Assembly (NCBI GenBank): GCA_947044365.1
Contig: OX345637.1
Span: forward strand, 10,435,576 to 10,499,575
DNA length: 64,000 nucleotides
DNA from: Petrosia ficiformis
Lineage: Eukaryota; Porifera; Demospongiae; Haplosclerida; Petrosiidae
Direction: 5' to 3'
Shown piece by piece: positions 1-11,216 of this stretch (position 1 is the stretch's first letter; every line of letters begins with the position of its first letter). The notes beneath the pieces were generated by a model, which was not told where the DNA came from, ran no database searches, and saw only the letters and a list, made by a program, of their open reading frames with translations. Both the position numbers and the translations under genes were made by a program.

Positions 1-774
1 ACTGACACAGATGGGTCCTGATGGAGAAAAGACAGATAGATACTGATATATGGACATGCAAACAGATGGATAGATAGATACAGATATATGGACAAACAGA
101 TAGATAGATAGATACAGATATATGGACATGCAAACAGATGGATAGATAGATACAGATATATGGACATGCAAACAGATGGATAGATAGATACAGATATATG
201 GACAAACAGATAGATAGATAGATACAGATATATGGACATGCAAACAGATGGATAGATAGATACAGATATATGGACATGCAAACAGATGGACAGATAGATA
301 CAGATATATGGACAAACAGATAGATAGATAGATACAGATATATGGACAAACAGATAGACAGAAAGATACAGATATATGGACAAACAGATAGATAGATAGA
401 TACAGATATATGGAAAAACTGATAGATAGATAGATACAGATATATGGACAAACTGATAGATAGATAGATACAGATATATGGACAAACAGATAGATAGATA
501 GATACAGATATATGGACAAACAGATGGATAGATAGATACAGATATATGGACAAACAGATAGACAGATAGATATAGATATATGGACAAACAGATAGATAGA
601 TAGATACAGATATATGGACAAACAGATAGATAGATATATGGACAAACAGATAGATAGATAGATACAGATATATGGACAAACAGATAGATAGATAGATACA
701 GATATATGGACAAACAGATAGATAGATAGATACAGATATATGGACAAACAGATAGATAGATAGATACAGATGTT
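1..774. repeat. GATA-rich minisatellite
   Basis: About 22 tandem copies of a roughly 34-bp unit built from GATA runs and the spacer ACAGATATATGGACAAA, with variants carrying CATGCAAACAGATGG. It runs to the left edge and stops about 50 bp before the first phosphatase exon, so it lies in an intron of that gene. Confidence 0.95.
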
Positions 775-825
775 TCTGAGATGTACAGCAGATGTTATGA
801 ATAATAAATTCATCTCACTCATTAG

Positions 826-3486
826 ATCAAAGCTCTCAAGAAACGTGTTGGAATGATGAAAATGGGCACATTCCTACAGACTGGGTATGATGGTGTGGTA
901 TCATCAATACAACAATACAAATATGTCACAACTAATGCTAAGTTCCCGTGTAACCTGAAGAAGAATCGGAAAGATGCTCCTCTTCCTCCAAATAATACGA
1001 GAGTGAAGTTACAAATGGTAAATGAGGAACTTGGTACTGATTATATAAATGCAAGGTACATGTTGAGATAGATGTTAATCGCTAACTATCAATTTATGAA
1101 TTGTTTTTTTAATTATTATACAGTTTTGTTGGTTCTCCGATGTATAGTAGGTCTTATATCATAACACAATGGCCATTAGAAGACACCATACCTGACTTTT
1201 GGAGGTATGTTTTAGGTTGCATTGCACCTGGTTACACACACAGATGCACACAGAGACACACACAGACACACAGACACATACACACATACACACACAGACA
1301 CACACAGACATAAACACAGACACAGACACAGACACAGACATACGCACACACACACACACATACACACGTTAGGATAATTCAATGTTATTGCACCAATGTC
1401 AAGATGTAATAATCATATCACCTCGTTATTCAGAGAATTATTATTGGCATTTTATATTTTTACACATTGGCTTTTGTACATACTAGTGAGCTTATCTAGA
1501 CTGTTAGAAACTTAGAAGATTTGTAGAATAGAAGTAAGTACATGTAATACTATCAAGATTATATTCATTTCAGTTTGTATCCATTTTACTATACCGATAT
1601 GATTAAAGATACATTTAAAATTTTGTAAAAGTTGCAGTATAATCGCAATAATTCGGGCAGTTTGGGTGGATCTGATACAGTTGCATAAGTAAATATATAG
1701 ACTTTTTATTACTGAAATAAAGCAGAGGATTGCTATCATGGAATGATTAAATTTGACCAGCCTTATCAAATTGTCCTAATGACAAAAGCGTAGTTTCTTG
1801 ATGTAACCATTTGGTACTATAAATAAAAACTGCAAAACCTAACAATGATACTCGCCTAGAATAATTTTACGATAGAAGATGACATAATCCCACTGGGGTT
1901 ACATGAAAAACACTCCAAATTAACTCCTTTATATCCAATAGAATGATATGGGAACATAGAGTGGGTGTGGTCATTGTTCTTGGTAGCGTAGAAGGAGAGG
2001 AAGAGTTTTGGCCAAAGAAAGGCCAATACCAGTTTCACCCCGTGGTTGTCGGAGGAGAGTGGTCAAATGATGCTCTGTATGTGAGCAACGAGAAAGTACA
2101 ACTCTTTCCCAATGTTGAGGGATTTGAAGAGGTTGCTATGGTGATACATAGTTATGAAGACAATGAAACTGAGCGACTCACACTGTTACATTATCCTCAT
2201 TGGCCAGTTAATGGTGAGTCAATAAATAATGAATGTAATTTTTGTTTATACATAATTATACAGGAGTCCCACAAAGTGCTGAAGCTTTGGCTCATATCTT
2301 CCATCGAAGTTTGTCCATTCGATTTAACATGGCTGTCAGTTCAGTGAGTCTATTACTGCTTACCTTTGTCAATTGTGATCTCTTTAATAAGAGTCATCTC
2401 ATCCTAATTGATTAATTTTAATTAATTGTATTTTTTATCCCAATCTCTTCCTATTTGATAATGCTTCTCCAATTTTTCATCAATCTTTCAACCTTCTCTA
2501 TCTTGTCTTCTCTCCTTTTCATCCTCATTCCCATTCATCCTCCATCCCCCCTCTCTCTTCATCCTCATTTCCATTCCTCCTTCTTCCTTCTCATCTCCCC
2601 TCCCTTCGTGTCTCTCTCGCTTCTTTCCTCTCTCTTCTTTGTTGAATTATCTTTTGTATTCCCTGCCACACATCTCTTGTCCTCTCTCCTCTATCTTTGT
2701 CAACTGCCATTCTCTCTGTATCTATTAGCCAATGGTAATACTCAGTCCAAATGGAGGAGGGATAGCTGGTTCATTTGCTGCACTCTCTGTATCATACGAA
2801 TTATTACAAACTGAAGACCCAACCCTTTTTGACAATGATACCAACATCCTTGATTCTGTGTTCAGAGGTCTACAAAGTCAGAGACCAGGACTGGTTGTTG
2901 GACAAAGACAATTTGATTTTACTCATCGGATGCTTGAGGAATCATTATGGGGAACAGCTGCTACAACTGGTTTAGAAGAAACTGATTCTGGGAGTAAGAA
3001 AAAAGGAAAGGGACTGTTTAGTCGCAAAAAGAAAGGTGTGATGTGTATGTATGTATGTGTGTGTGTATGTATGTGTGTGTATGTATGTATGTATGTATGT
3101 ATGTATGTATTTATGTATGTATGTATGTATGTGTATGTACGTATGTGTGTATGTGTGTATGTATGTATGTATGTATGTATGTATGTATGTATGTATGTAT
3201 GTATGTATGTATGCATGTATATATAATAGGTATGTATGTATAACAGTACATACATGTATGTATAATTATTGTACATTATGTTTGTATTTTGTATGTTTGC
3301 GGACATAAAGGTCTATCAACGTATTATGATATATATGACTATACATAATTATACACATGTAGACATGCATATGTATGTAATAGTATATTGTTCTCCTCAG
3401 AACCTAAACCTCAGAAACCAAAGAAAAAACCAACTACTAAACAGCAACAGCAAACAGTTGAAGACAGAACAGCATTAATATTCTGA
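826..3486 (+). CDS. Receptor-type tyrosine phosphatase, inactive D2 domain (3' part of gene)
   Basis: Exons 826-1055, 1124-1204, 1942-2213, 2264-2343, 2729-3035 and 3401-3486 join in consistent phase and give 351 residues ending in TGA. The order of motifs is that of a classical PTP domain: NTRVKL, DYINAS across the first junction, ITQWPLEDTIPDFWR, MIWEHR, then HWPVNGVP where active enzymes have WPDHGVP, and SQRPGLV near the C terminus. The P-loop HCSAGxGRTG is replaced by VILSPNGGGIAGSF, so the catalytic Cys and Arg and the WPD Asp are all gone. That is the pattern of the membrane-distal D2 pseudophosphatase of receptor PTPs. The D1 and receptor parts would lie left of the window. A lysine- and glutamine-rich tail ends the protein. 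PTP identity is firm; the receptor type is inferred from the dead domain. Confidence 0.88.
1228..1372. repeat. ACAC/ACAG microsatellite in phosphatase intron
   Basis: A run of CACA and CAGA dinucleotide and tetranucleotide repeats inside the intron between 1204 and 1942. The Cys/Val-rich reading frame on the minus strand is a product of the repeat, not a gene. Confidence 0.9.
3040..3235. repeat. GTAT tetranucleotide array in last phosphatase intron
   Basis: Nearly uninterrupted (GTAT)n begins a few bases after the splice donor at 3036 and fills the first half of the last intron. Retention of this intron would add a Met-Tyr-Val-Cys repeat tail to the phosphatase. Confidence 0.95.
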
Positions 3487-4013
3487 TATACACACATGTA
3501 TGTACATGTGTGGTAGCACACATTTCTCATCCACACCATTTTTCTGTTTTTATGATATACAAAGTTTTTATCACCATAACAGTTCCACTATCAACTATTT
3601 ATGTTTTTTATTAATTTAAAGTAAGGTTTGAAGTCCTTGAACTGCAAAATTATAATTCAGTATTTTGGTCTTCATGATCATGATATTGAATTGCACATGG
3701 GTTCTTAAATTTGTCTGTTAGAAACTCCATTATTATCTACATGGCTCTACATACAAAGCTCCCACCACTCCCGGGGCTGTTTACATAGCTCACCTGTCAA
3801 TTTCTAGCCCCGCCTCCTCACCCAAATCATTAATGCATTACTCCCATTGTACGAATCTTGATTCGCTAATTAAATTTTACATTAAAAGCAGCATTAAAAC
3901 AAAAGCATGTGATATAGTCAATGTTAACAGAGTTTGAACCCAACATCAGTAAATGATTAAATACCTCAGTACATGAAAATTAATTCACATTTATTCACTG
4001 AGACATTGAACAT
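3487..4013. other. Spacer between convergent genes
   Basis: AT-rich space between the stop codons of the phosphatase (+) and gamma-glutamyl hydrolase (-). It must hold both 3' UTRs. No further coding signal seen. Confidence 0.6.
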
Positions 4014-4362
4014 TCAAAAAATATATTCTTGGACAAAACTGTGAGAGGTAATGCCCGAGTATTTAGGAGAGTAGTTGTAAATCAGTGCATTCGTTTCTTT
4101 TTCCCTACTAGAGAAGTGATGTTCGCTCTTTCTGGCCTCTTCAACAAAGAAATTACTAGCCTTTTGGGTTATAATGACAGCATGAAGTGAATGATTTATG
4201 CCTTCATATGTTGTCCATTCAAATGAATTCTTTTCAGGATGCCACTGAACACCATAAAATGGATATTTAGTAGCTGGATAATTGAAAGATTGGAAGAGAT
4301 AGATACAGACAGACAGACAGACATACATACAGAGACAGACATGCATACATACAGAGACAGAC

Positions 4363-4395
<33 letters not shown>

Positions 4396-4428
4396 GACAG
4401 ACAGACAGAGACAGACAGACAGACAGAC

Positions 4429-4461
<33 letters not shown>

Positions 4462-6765
4462 GACAGACAGACATGCATACATACAGAGACAGACATACAT
4501 ACATACAGAGACAGACATGCATACATACAGAGACAGACAGAGATACAGACAGAGACAGACAGACAGACAAAGACAGACAGACAAGAGACAGAGATGGAGG
4601 AGAGAGACAAGTAAACTATATTCAAGATAATTTGTATGTTGTCTTACCTTCCATTGAAGAGACAAATTCTTTTCCTTTTCTGTCGAAGTTTGTGGAAAGT
4701 ATTGAATAAAATGATTGAAGACTCGAAGTGGAAGCAAATAGCTGAAGAAAAGTAGACAAACATAAATAGACTGATAACTATAAACAGCTAGACTAACAGA
4801 GAGACAGATAGATAGACTAACAGAGAGACAGATAGATAGACTAACAGAGAGACAGATAGATAGACTAACAGAGAGACAGATAGATAGACTAACAGAGAGA
4901 CAGATAGATAGACTAACAAAGAGACAGATAGACTAACAGAGAGATAGATAGATAGATCAATCGATCGATAGATACATAGATACATAGATGATAGATACAC
5001 AGAGACAGACAGACCAATAATAGACAGATAGATAATAGATAGATAAATTGATACTAGATAGATAATATAGACTACCTCTGGTGAAATTCCAACATGGTGA
5101 TTATTCATTGTAAGGGATTCTTCTGCTAACCACATCATCTCTTCAGATGAATACATAGAGAAGAGGCGACTTTTATGAGCACCTGAAGACAGGGATGATA
5201 CCAGGATTAATATTAATAAGATATATGGAGAAATAATATCCCTAAGATTGCCTTGAAAAGCACACTAACAAGATTGTGATGATATATATTAGCAACAAAA
5301 TTAAACTAACTACATCCATATAACCCCTATACATATACATGTAAGTATTGCTATATACTATATACATATATGCTAAATTGCTATGTGCTCATGGAAGTGG
5401 TTATGTTTAATTTTGTTGCCAATACATACTTACATGTACATACTATCACATGAATATAATCTTGTTTGTGCGCTTTTTCAGTACGTTAGCTATCTACATT
5501 GTATCTCTCTGTTTTATGACAGAAATATAAATGGTTTCAGGACTCCATAGACAGAAAAAAAGATTTAGCTATCTACATTGTATCTCTCTGTTTTATGACA
5601 GAAATATAAATGGTTTCAGGACTCCATAGACAGGAAAAGAAGATTTAGAAAAATGGTGCTGAATTCTCAACAAGATTCAAACCAATGACCCTTCTGTGAC
5701 TTTGGCGCCAAATTATGTCTGACAGTATATTTTTTTTGTTTTTTGTTGTAGAGAGCTCAAGTAATGTCCATCCTTCATTTGATCCTTGTCTAGTTGAGTT
5801 AACAGGTTTTAGTGAATGTTTTATTGGGTAAAATTTTATTTGAAATATATCCACACGTTGTTTTGACCTTTGTCATGGCCTTCTTAGTGTCTGTCTGTAC
5901 ATCTATACACCAGAGTGGGAAATAACAGTGCTCCAGTGCTCATTTGAGCACCAAAATTAGCATAAGGAGCAGTAGATTTTGACATGACAATGCATGCTAC
6001 TTTTACTGTGGTGAACACTGGTGACAGAATTGCTCACCAAATGTTGTAGGCTTATTTCCCGCCCTGCATAGTATACATTGTTCTATCAATCTGTAATCAT
6101 AAGAACTTACTATCTGTAAAGTTCAGTGGAATACTATAGTTCTCAGAATCAAAGCCTGTTAGTACTTTGTCAGTACCTGTTTGCAGAACGCAGAGCAATT
6201 GAAATCCGAGACAAGTACCCCAAAGAGGAAAATAATCACCATTATCATTAGCCTAAGGATAAACATAATACAGTCATAAACACTAATATGATGTGATCTG
6301 TCAACACTCATTAGTAATTTACATTCTTCATGACTAAATGAGTATTATAATCAATGGATAGAAAGATAGACAGATAGATACATGTACAGATTAAATCAGT
6401 GTTTCCCCAGGATAAATATTAAGGGTGGAGGAGTGGATCAGTGGTACATGACGTTTGGTCAACAATGTTCATTCACAGGGTAAAACACTGTTATTAAGAA
6501 TAGATATGTAGGTACAATGTAGGTAGATGGGGAAAACATGTAGATAGATACCTCTTTGGCTAGTTTGAAGATTATTTTTGCAACATCTAAATATTTGGAA
6601 CTACTCAATGAAGAATCCCCTCCTGGAAATAGGACCCTGTAATATTAATAATTATAATAAACACATAGCTGTACATAAAAAGATTATTAAAAACATAATT
6701 ATATACACACAAATATAATAAATAGTTTTAAATACATACTTACATGTACATACTGTTACAAACAG

Positions 6766-6796
<31 letters not shown>

Positions 6797-6944
6797 CATA
6801 CATACTTGTAGTTTACATAAATACATACATACATATATACATACATACATAGTTTACATACATACATACACATACATACATACATACATACATACAAACA
6901 TACATACATACATACAAACATACATACATACATACATACATACA

Positions 6945-6976
<32 letters not shown>

Positions 6977-8343
6977 CATACTTACTGTTACATACATACA
7001 TGTACATACATACATACTGTAATTTACATAAATACATACATACATACATAGTTTACATATATACATACATACATACACACATGTACATACATACATACAT
7101 ACATACAATTATGTACATACACATGTATATACATACATACATATAATAATTTCTCATGTTATCAAAAGAAATTGAGAAACTCAGCTCTGTCTCTCACACA
7201 AATTCTGTATTGGGCAGCCATTGCAGAGGGTATGGATTACAAATAATTGATCAAATTGAAAGGTGTGGCTCTGCATGCTGAGCCAGACTCTAGTATATCC
7301 CTAGTATACATAATTGTTATACTGACCCATTAATGGAGTGAAATAGTTCCTTCACTTGATCTTCAGTTGAGTTATTTCTACAGCATAAGTTAAGAAATAA
7401 TCAAACATTTCTCATTTACATTTCTTTAGCTGCCTGCTATATATATATACATGTAATAACCCTTGCCTATGTAGGCGAAGTGGTAGTCTCAGTACCTGCC
7501 CCCTTTACATAGAGAGGAAGGGGTCTAGTATCGCATGTATCATAGTCAAAAGAATTTAAATACTTAATCACTGTGTATGCACAATACGCATGGCAGGATT
7601 TCTGGGGAAAGGAGACAACTCAATGACGATTGCGGTACCAGACCCCTTTCTCTCTACGCAAAGGGGGTGTGTACCGAGACTAGCTAATCACTGTGTATTC
7701 ACAATATGCATGGCAGGATTTCTGGGAAAGGAGACAACTCAATGTTGCATGTGGTACTGGACCCCTTTCTCTCTACGCAAAGGGGGTGTGTACCGAGACT
7801 AGCTAATCACTGTGTATACACAATATGCATGGCAGGATTTCTGGGGAAAGGAGACAACTCAATGATGCATGTGGACCAGACCCCTTCAAAGGGGGTGTGT
7901 ACCGAGACTAGCAGAGCGGAGGGTTACTGTGTCCAGGTTATAATTGGATTAGTTTGTAAGGATACAGAATAGGCACAACTCTACCTCCAGATGACTCTAT
8001 GAATTTCACATAAGATGCAGCTATGTAAGACTGGTCTTTCAACTTCTCATCACCTGTCCATTCTGTGACGATACCTGTATCAGTGAAAATTATAAGCTAC
8101 ATACCAGGATAGCAGGAACCACATAAATATGTGTACAAGAACATGTGGTAACCAAGTAACCAGTGTAGTTAATGTTTGATAATGAAACCATAAACATTAA
8201 TAAATAATTAATAACATTCATGGCTCCATGTGAAATTCATCCTACCATCTCTTCATACCTATAATAGGCCTCAGATTAGTGGCTCTGGTAAGAGTGGAGA
8301 AGACAACCCAAGAGACAACAGCAATCCATAAGTGCACATTCAT
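4014..8343 (-). CDS. GGH: Gamma-glutamyl hydrolase
   Basis: Eight exons on the minus strand: 8343-8259, 8074-7966, 7377-7327, 6636-6552, 6252-6111, 5182-5076, 4741-4648 and 4273-4014. All phases agree, giving 310 residues; animal GGH is about 318. The N terminus is a hydrophobic signal peptide followed by RPIIG. Next come [14 protein letters not shown], a SING/VLFPGG junction, [13 protein letters not shown] with the nucleophile Cys, [24 protein letters not shown] and [17 protein letters not shown] with the catalytic His. GGH is a class-I glutamine-amidotransferase-fold peptidase that removes the poly-gamma-glutamate tail of folates, in lysosomes or secreted. The start is 74 bp downstream of the TRAPPC4 stop, so its promoter probably overlaps that gene's 3' end. 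Introns carry large satellite arrays, but every exon is intact. Confidence 0.96.
4298..4605. repeat. CAGA tetranucleotide array, GGH intron 7
   Basis: A (CAGA)n run mixed with CATA blocks fills the last GGH intron. On the coding strand it is CTGT-rich, so it extends the pyrimidine tract up to the acceptor of the last exon. Several long open frames across it are artefacts. Confidence 0.95.
4788..5060. repeat. 24-bp minisatellite, GGH intron 6
   Basis: About six copies of a 24-bp unit (AGACAGATAGATAGACTAAC plus AGAG) grade into GATA repeats and end just before the splice donor at 5075. Confidence 0.93.
5492..5650. repeat. Short tandem duplication, GGH intron 5
   Basis: A block of about 80 bp beginning TAGCTATCTACATTGTATCT occurs twice in a row with near identity. 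It lies within the intron between 5183 and 6110. Confidence 0.85.
5911..6066. mobile_element. MITE with CAGRGYGGGAAATAA ends
   Basis: The left end reads CAGAGTGGGAAATAA and the reverse complement of the right end reads CAGGGCGGGAAATAA, making terminal inverted repeats of about 15 bp around a 156-bp non-coding body. A second, inverted copy lies at 61115-61265. It sits in GGH intron 5. The superfamily cannot be told from this. Confidence 0.7.
6760..7145. repeat. TACA tetranucleotide array, GGH intron 3
   Basis: Long (TACA)n with TTACATAAATA and TGTACA interruptions, between the exons at 6636 and 7327. The open frames of repeated Tyr-Ile-His-Thr or Met-Tyr-Val-Cys are repeat artefacts. Confidence 0.95.
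7490..7925. repeat. 118-bp minisatellite with foldback arms, GGH intron 2
   Basis: Three tandem units start near 7566, 7684 and 7802, each with ATGGCAGGATTTCTGGG and ACCCCTTTCTCTCTACGCAA. The segment CCCCCTTTACATAGAGAGGA at about 7499-7518 is an inverted match to the latter block, so the array may derive from a foldback element. Confidence 0.85.
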
Positions 8344-8417
8344 GATTAGTTGTGGGCCACACCCAATGTCCCACATAGAATAATTAAAAATTTATAATTA
8401 TAATTAATTTGATATAT

Positions 8418-11137
8418 TTAAGCAGTTGTTGTTCCTGTAGTATAGCCTTTATCTTTGTCAGCAACATCTAAAACCTTGAGCAAATTACTTGTGAATAATT
8501 CACATCTGAAAAAAAAAAGATTTACTAATGTAAGCAAGAACAGATAGATGGATAGACAGATAAATAGAAAAATATATGAATGAATGAATGAATAGATAAA
8601 TAGATGAACGGATAGATGAATGGATAGATAGATATATGAATACATAGGAGGAAAGATTAATAGATAGATGTATGAATGAATAGAAGGATAGATGAATAGA
8701 TAGATAGATAGATGGATGAATGTGCAAGTAGCATTAATAGATCCAATCTTCCATCATCTGTTCATCCTTGATTTTGTAATTATACAGTGTTTCCCCATAA
8801 ATATTAAAGATTGAGAAGTGCATCAGCATTTGGTCAAAAATAGTGTTCTTCAGCTTAAACATTAAACTTAAAAGGGTGAAGGAGCAGACTAAAGGGCTAT
8901 GGTACTACCATTTTGGAGGGAAACACTGGTAATATCAGTATGACACTATCATATATAAGTTGACTAACTTAATTGGCATATCAAGAGAATAGAAAGGATT
9001 TTTGAGTACATAGTCAGTATATAGTTCATATATCTTTCTCAATAATTCAGAAACTTTTTGTTGTTGTTTATCAGCAATCACTATAAACTTCACTCCTGTA
9101 TAGTAAATACAAATACATATAATTTATTAAGTATATTTTGTGTGTCAGGTCAATTCTATATGCATGAGGCTGATTTTTTTACACAAACACTTAAAAATAT
9201 TTTAATGTGACTATTGTTTATTGATACTAATCGTTTAGTCAAAATCAATACTGTATACTTGGGTATATTTAATATTCACTAACTACAAACTATAGTCACA
9301 CTTAAGGTATACATTTTGAAATACATGTATGTGTACATGTGTATGTGTGCCTGTGTACACGTATGTGTCGCATGTATATATGACATTTGTACGTGACATA
9401 TGTATGTGATGTGTGTATGCATTGAGTAATGAGTATGTGTTTGTATCTATCTCTGTGTATGTATGTGTGTACCTGTTCTTGTTTGCATACAATGAAAGTT
9501 GAAGCTCTGAGCTTCAAGACATTGTATACCTTTTGAATGTTCCTCTGGAGATAGTCGTACTGATATAGCATATATCCTGATTAAATAAATGATTAATATA
9601 ATGAATGACTGAATTTGTGATATGAAGGAGAACAGAAAAGGCTATATTTTGTGTTATGTGGTCATATCATTAATTTGCTTTAATATGTTTCATTTTGGTC
9701 ACTAATTATTATCTCAAGTATTAATACACTCAATATACTTTTGACAATAATGACCACTTTTATGTACAGGTATATATAGTATGACTAGTTTCTTAAATTT
9801 AGTTAACTAAACTAAATATTATGCTTACAAAAAGTGTTTCATTTTCAGTTAACTTATCCATTATTAGCCAATTTTCATTTTAGTTAATTATTAAAGTAGA
9901 CGAGTAATTTAGTCATAGTTTTTTAAAATGAGTCTAATAATTATAGTTTACTAAATCACACAATCATTCAGGATCACATTATGATGTTTTATATTGGATA
10001 AGAATCAATCAATCAATCTAAGTGGGAGAGTGTCCCCTATGGTTGTATAATTCTACTCTCCCAACCTCCTTTTATAAACTTACGAGTGGAACATGCTGAG
10101 TAACATTATGCGTTCATTGATTGATGCCTTTAATCTTTTGAATCTCAGTCTCAGAGGAAATGAAGTAGGATCATTAATAACAGATAATGCACTTCGTCCA
10201 TCAGCCAAAGCTTTATTAACAACATTTTGTCCATTGATTGCTATCAGTGAATATCCAACTGAAAAGAGAAATATTTATCATATATACATGTACAAAAGGC
10301 CCTTCATACACTGTAAATCCATACTGTCAACATTGAAAATGTAGAAAGGGTCCAGTTAGTCTTATTCTCAGACCCATTTGAAATTGGGCATTGAGATTAA
10401 TCTCAGATCAGAATCACACAATGTACATGTACATAATTATATTGGTAATAAAATGAATATCATTACAGCATGGCTACATGTGCAATGAATGATATCCAGG
10501 ACTCACTGGATATGATCTGACTACTCAATTATGTTAGGTAATAGGCAGGGGTACGAGAGCTAACTGCCAGACATTTTAACCTATTTTCATCACTCTTGTG
10601 CTACTCCCCATATACTTTGTATAGTTTCAATTTACCAGACATTCACTAGATTTATTGGACAATGTCCTGCACGATTGACTATTTCCACATATTTAACCAA
10701 CAAAACAGCGAAGAATAAGTTGATTAAATATCTGATTTATGTTGTAATCAGTTGTGTGATAAGGAAATGGTTGTGAGAATCAAGTAAGTTTGTTAAAGTA
10801 GTTCAGATATGTTGAACATTCATCACACCACACCTACTATCCATGATATGATTGGTGTAGGATGACTATTAATGAGGTCTCATTCCTGCATGTCATTTGT
10901 AATAGTTTTTCCAGATGTACTCTACATAATTAATTACTTACCCTGTATGAGTCCACCATCAAGGGCCCGAACCTCTCCAAATTTCACCACTAAGTTTCGG
11001 TCCACCTCTTCTAGTAGCATTCCTACAACAGGATATTGCTGAAATTCTACTTCACCTTCACGACTCTGTGAGGGCATATCGTGTGAGAATATCATTCCCC
11101 CAGCTTTACTGATGATGTATACACTTATAATACCCAT
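8418..11137 (-). CDS. TRAPPC4: TRAPP complex subunit 4 (synbindin/Trs23)
   Basis: Exons on the minus strand are 11137-10942, 10258-10084, 9576-9473, 9095-8969 and 8505-8418; phases agree and give 229 residues (human about 219). The N terminus [17 protein letters not shown] is the longin-like start of the family. [73 protein letters not shown] and NLLKVLDVA follow in the known order. TRAPPC4 is a core subunit of the TRAPP tethering complexes that activate Rab1/Ypt1 at the ER-Golgi interface. I chose the Met at 11137 because the open frame above it shows no family match and would overlap the ZNHIT2 start exon. It is head-to-head with ZNHIT2 and tail-to-head with GGH. Confidence 0.95.
8528..8725. 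repeat. GATA/GAAT repeats, TRAPPC4 intron 4
   Basis: Degenerate GATA and GAAT tetranucleotide repeats between the last two TRAPPC4 exons. Open frames here are repeat artefacts. Confidence 0.85.
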
Positions 11138-11216
11138 TATAATGGCAGTATCTAACAATAAACCACACCCTCCGTAGGCCACGCCTATTTTAATTAGCCC
11201 GGCCCCTCCCGCAATT
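11138..11216. promoter_or_regulatory. Bidirectional promoter region, TRAPPC4/ZNHIT2
   Basis: Only 79 bp separate the two start codons. The stretch contains CCACACCCTCC, GGCCACGCC and GGCCCCTCCC, which is GC-rich for this window, and no TATA box is obvious. Both 5' UTRs must be very short or overlap the opposite gene, so one shared promoter is the simplest reading. Confidence 0.6.

Noticed and set aside
2923..3306. Open frames across (GTAT)n, (TACA)n and (CAGA)n arrays
   Set aside because: Their residue pattern is just the repeat read in all frames; real exons of the phosphatase and GGH flank them.
7590..7972. Frames with MAGFLGKG repeats
   Set aside because: Translation of the 118-bp minisatellite in GGH intron 2.
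10093..10344. Plus-strand frame of 83 residues
   Set aside because: Overlaps TRAPPC4 exon 2, whose minus-strand protein matches the family over its full length.
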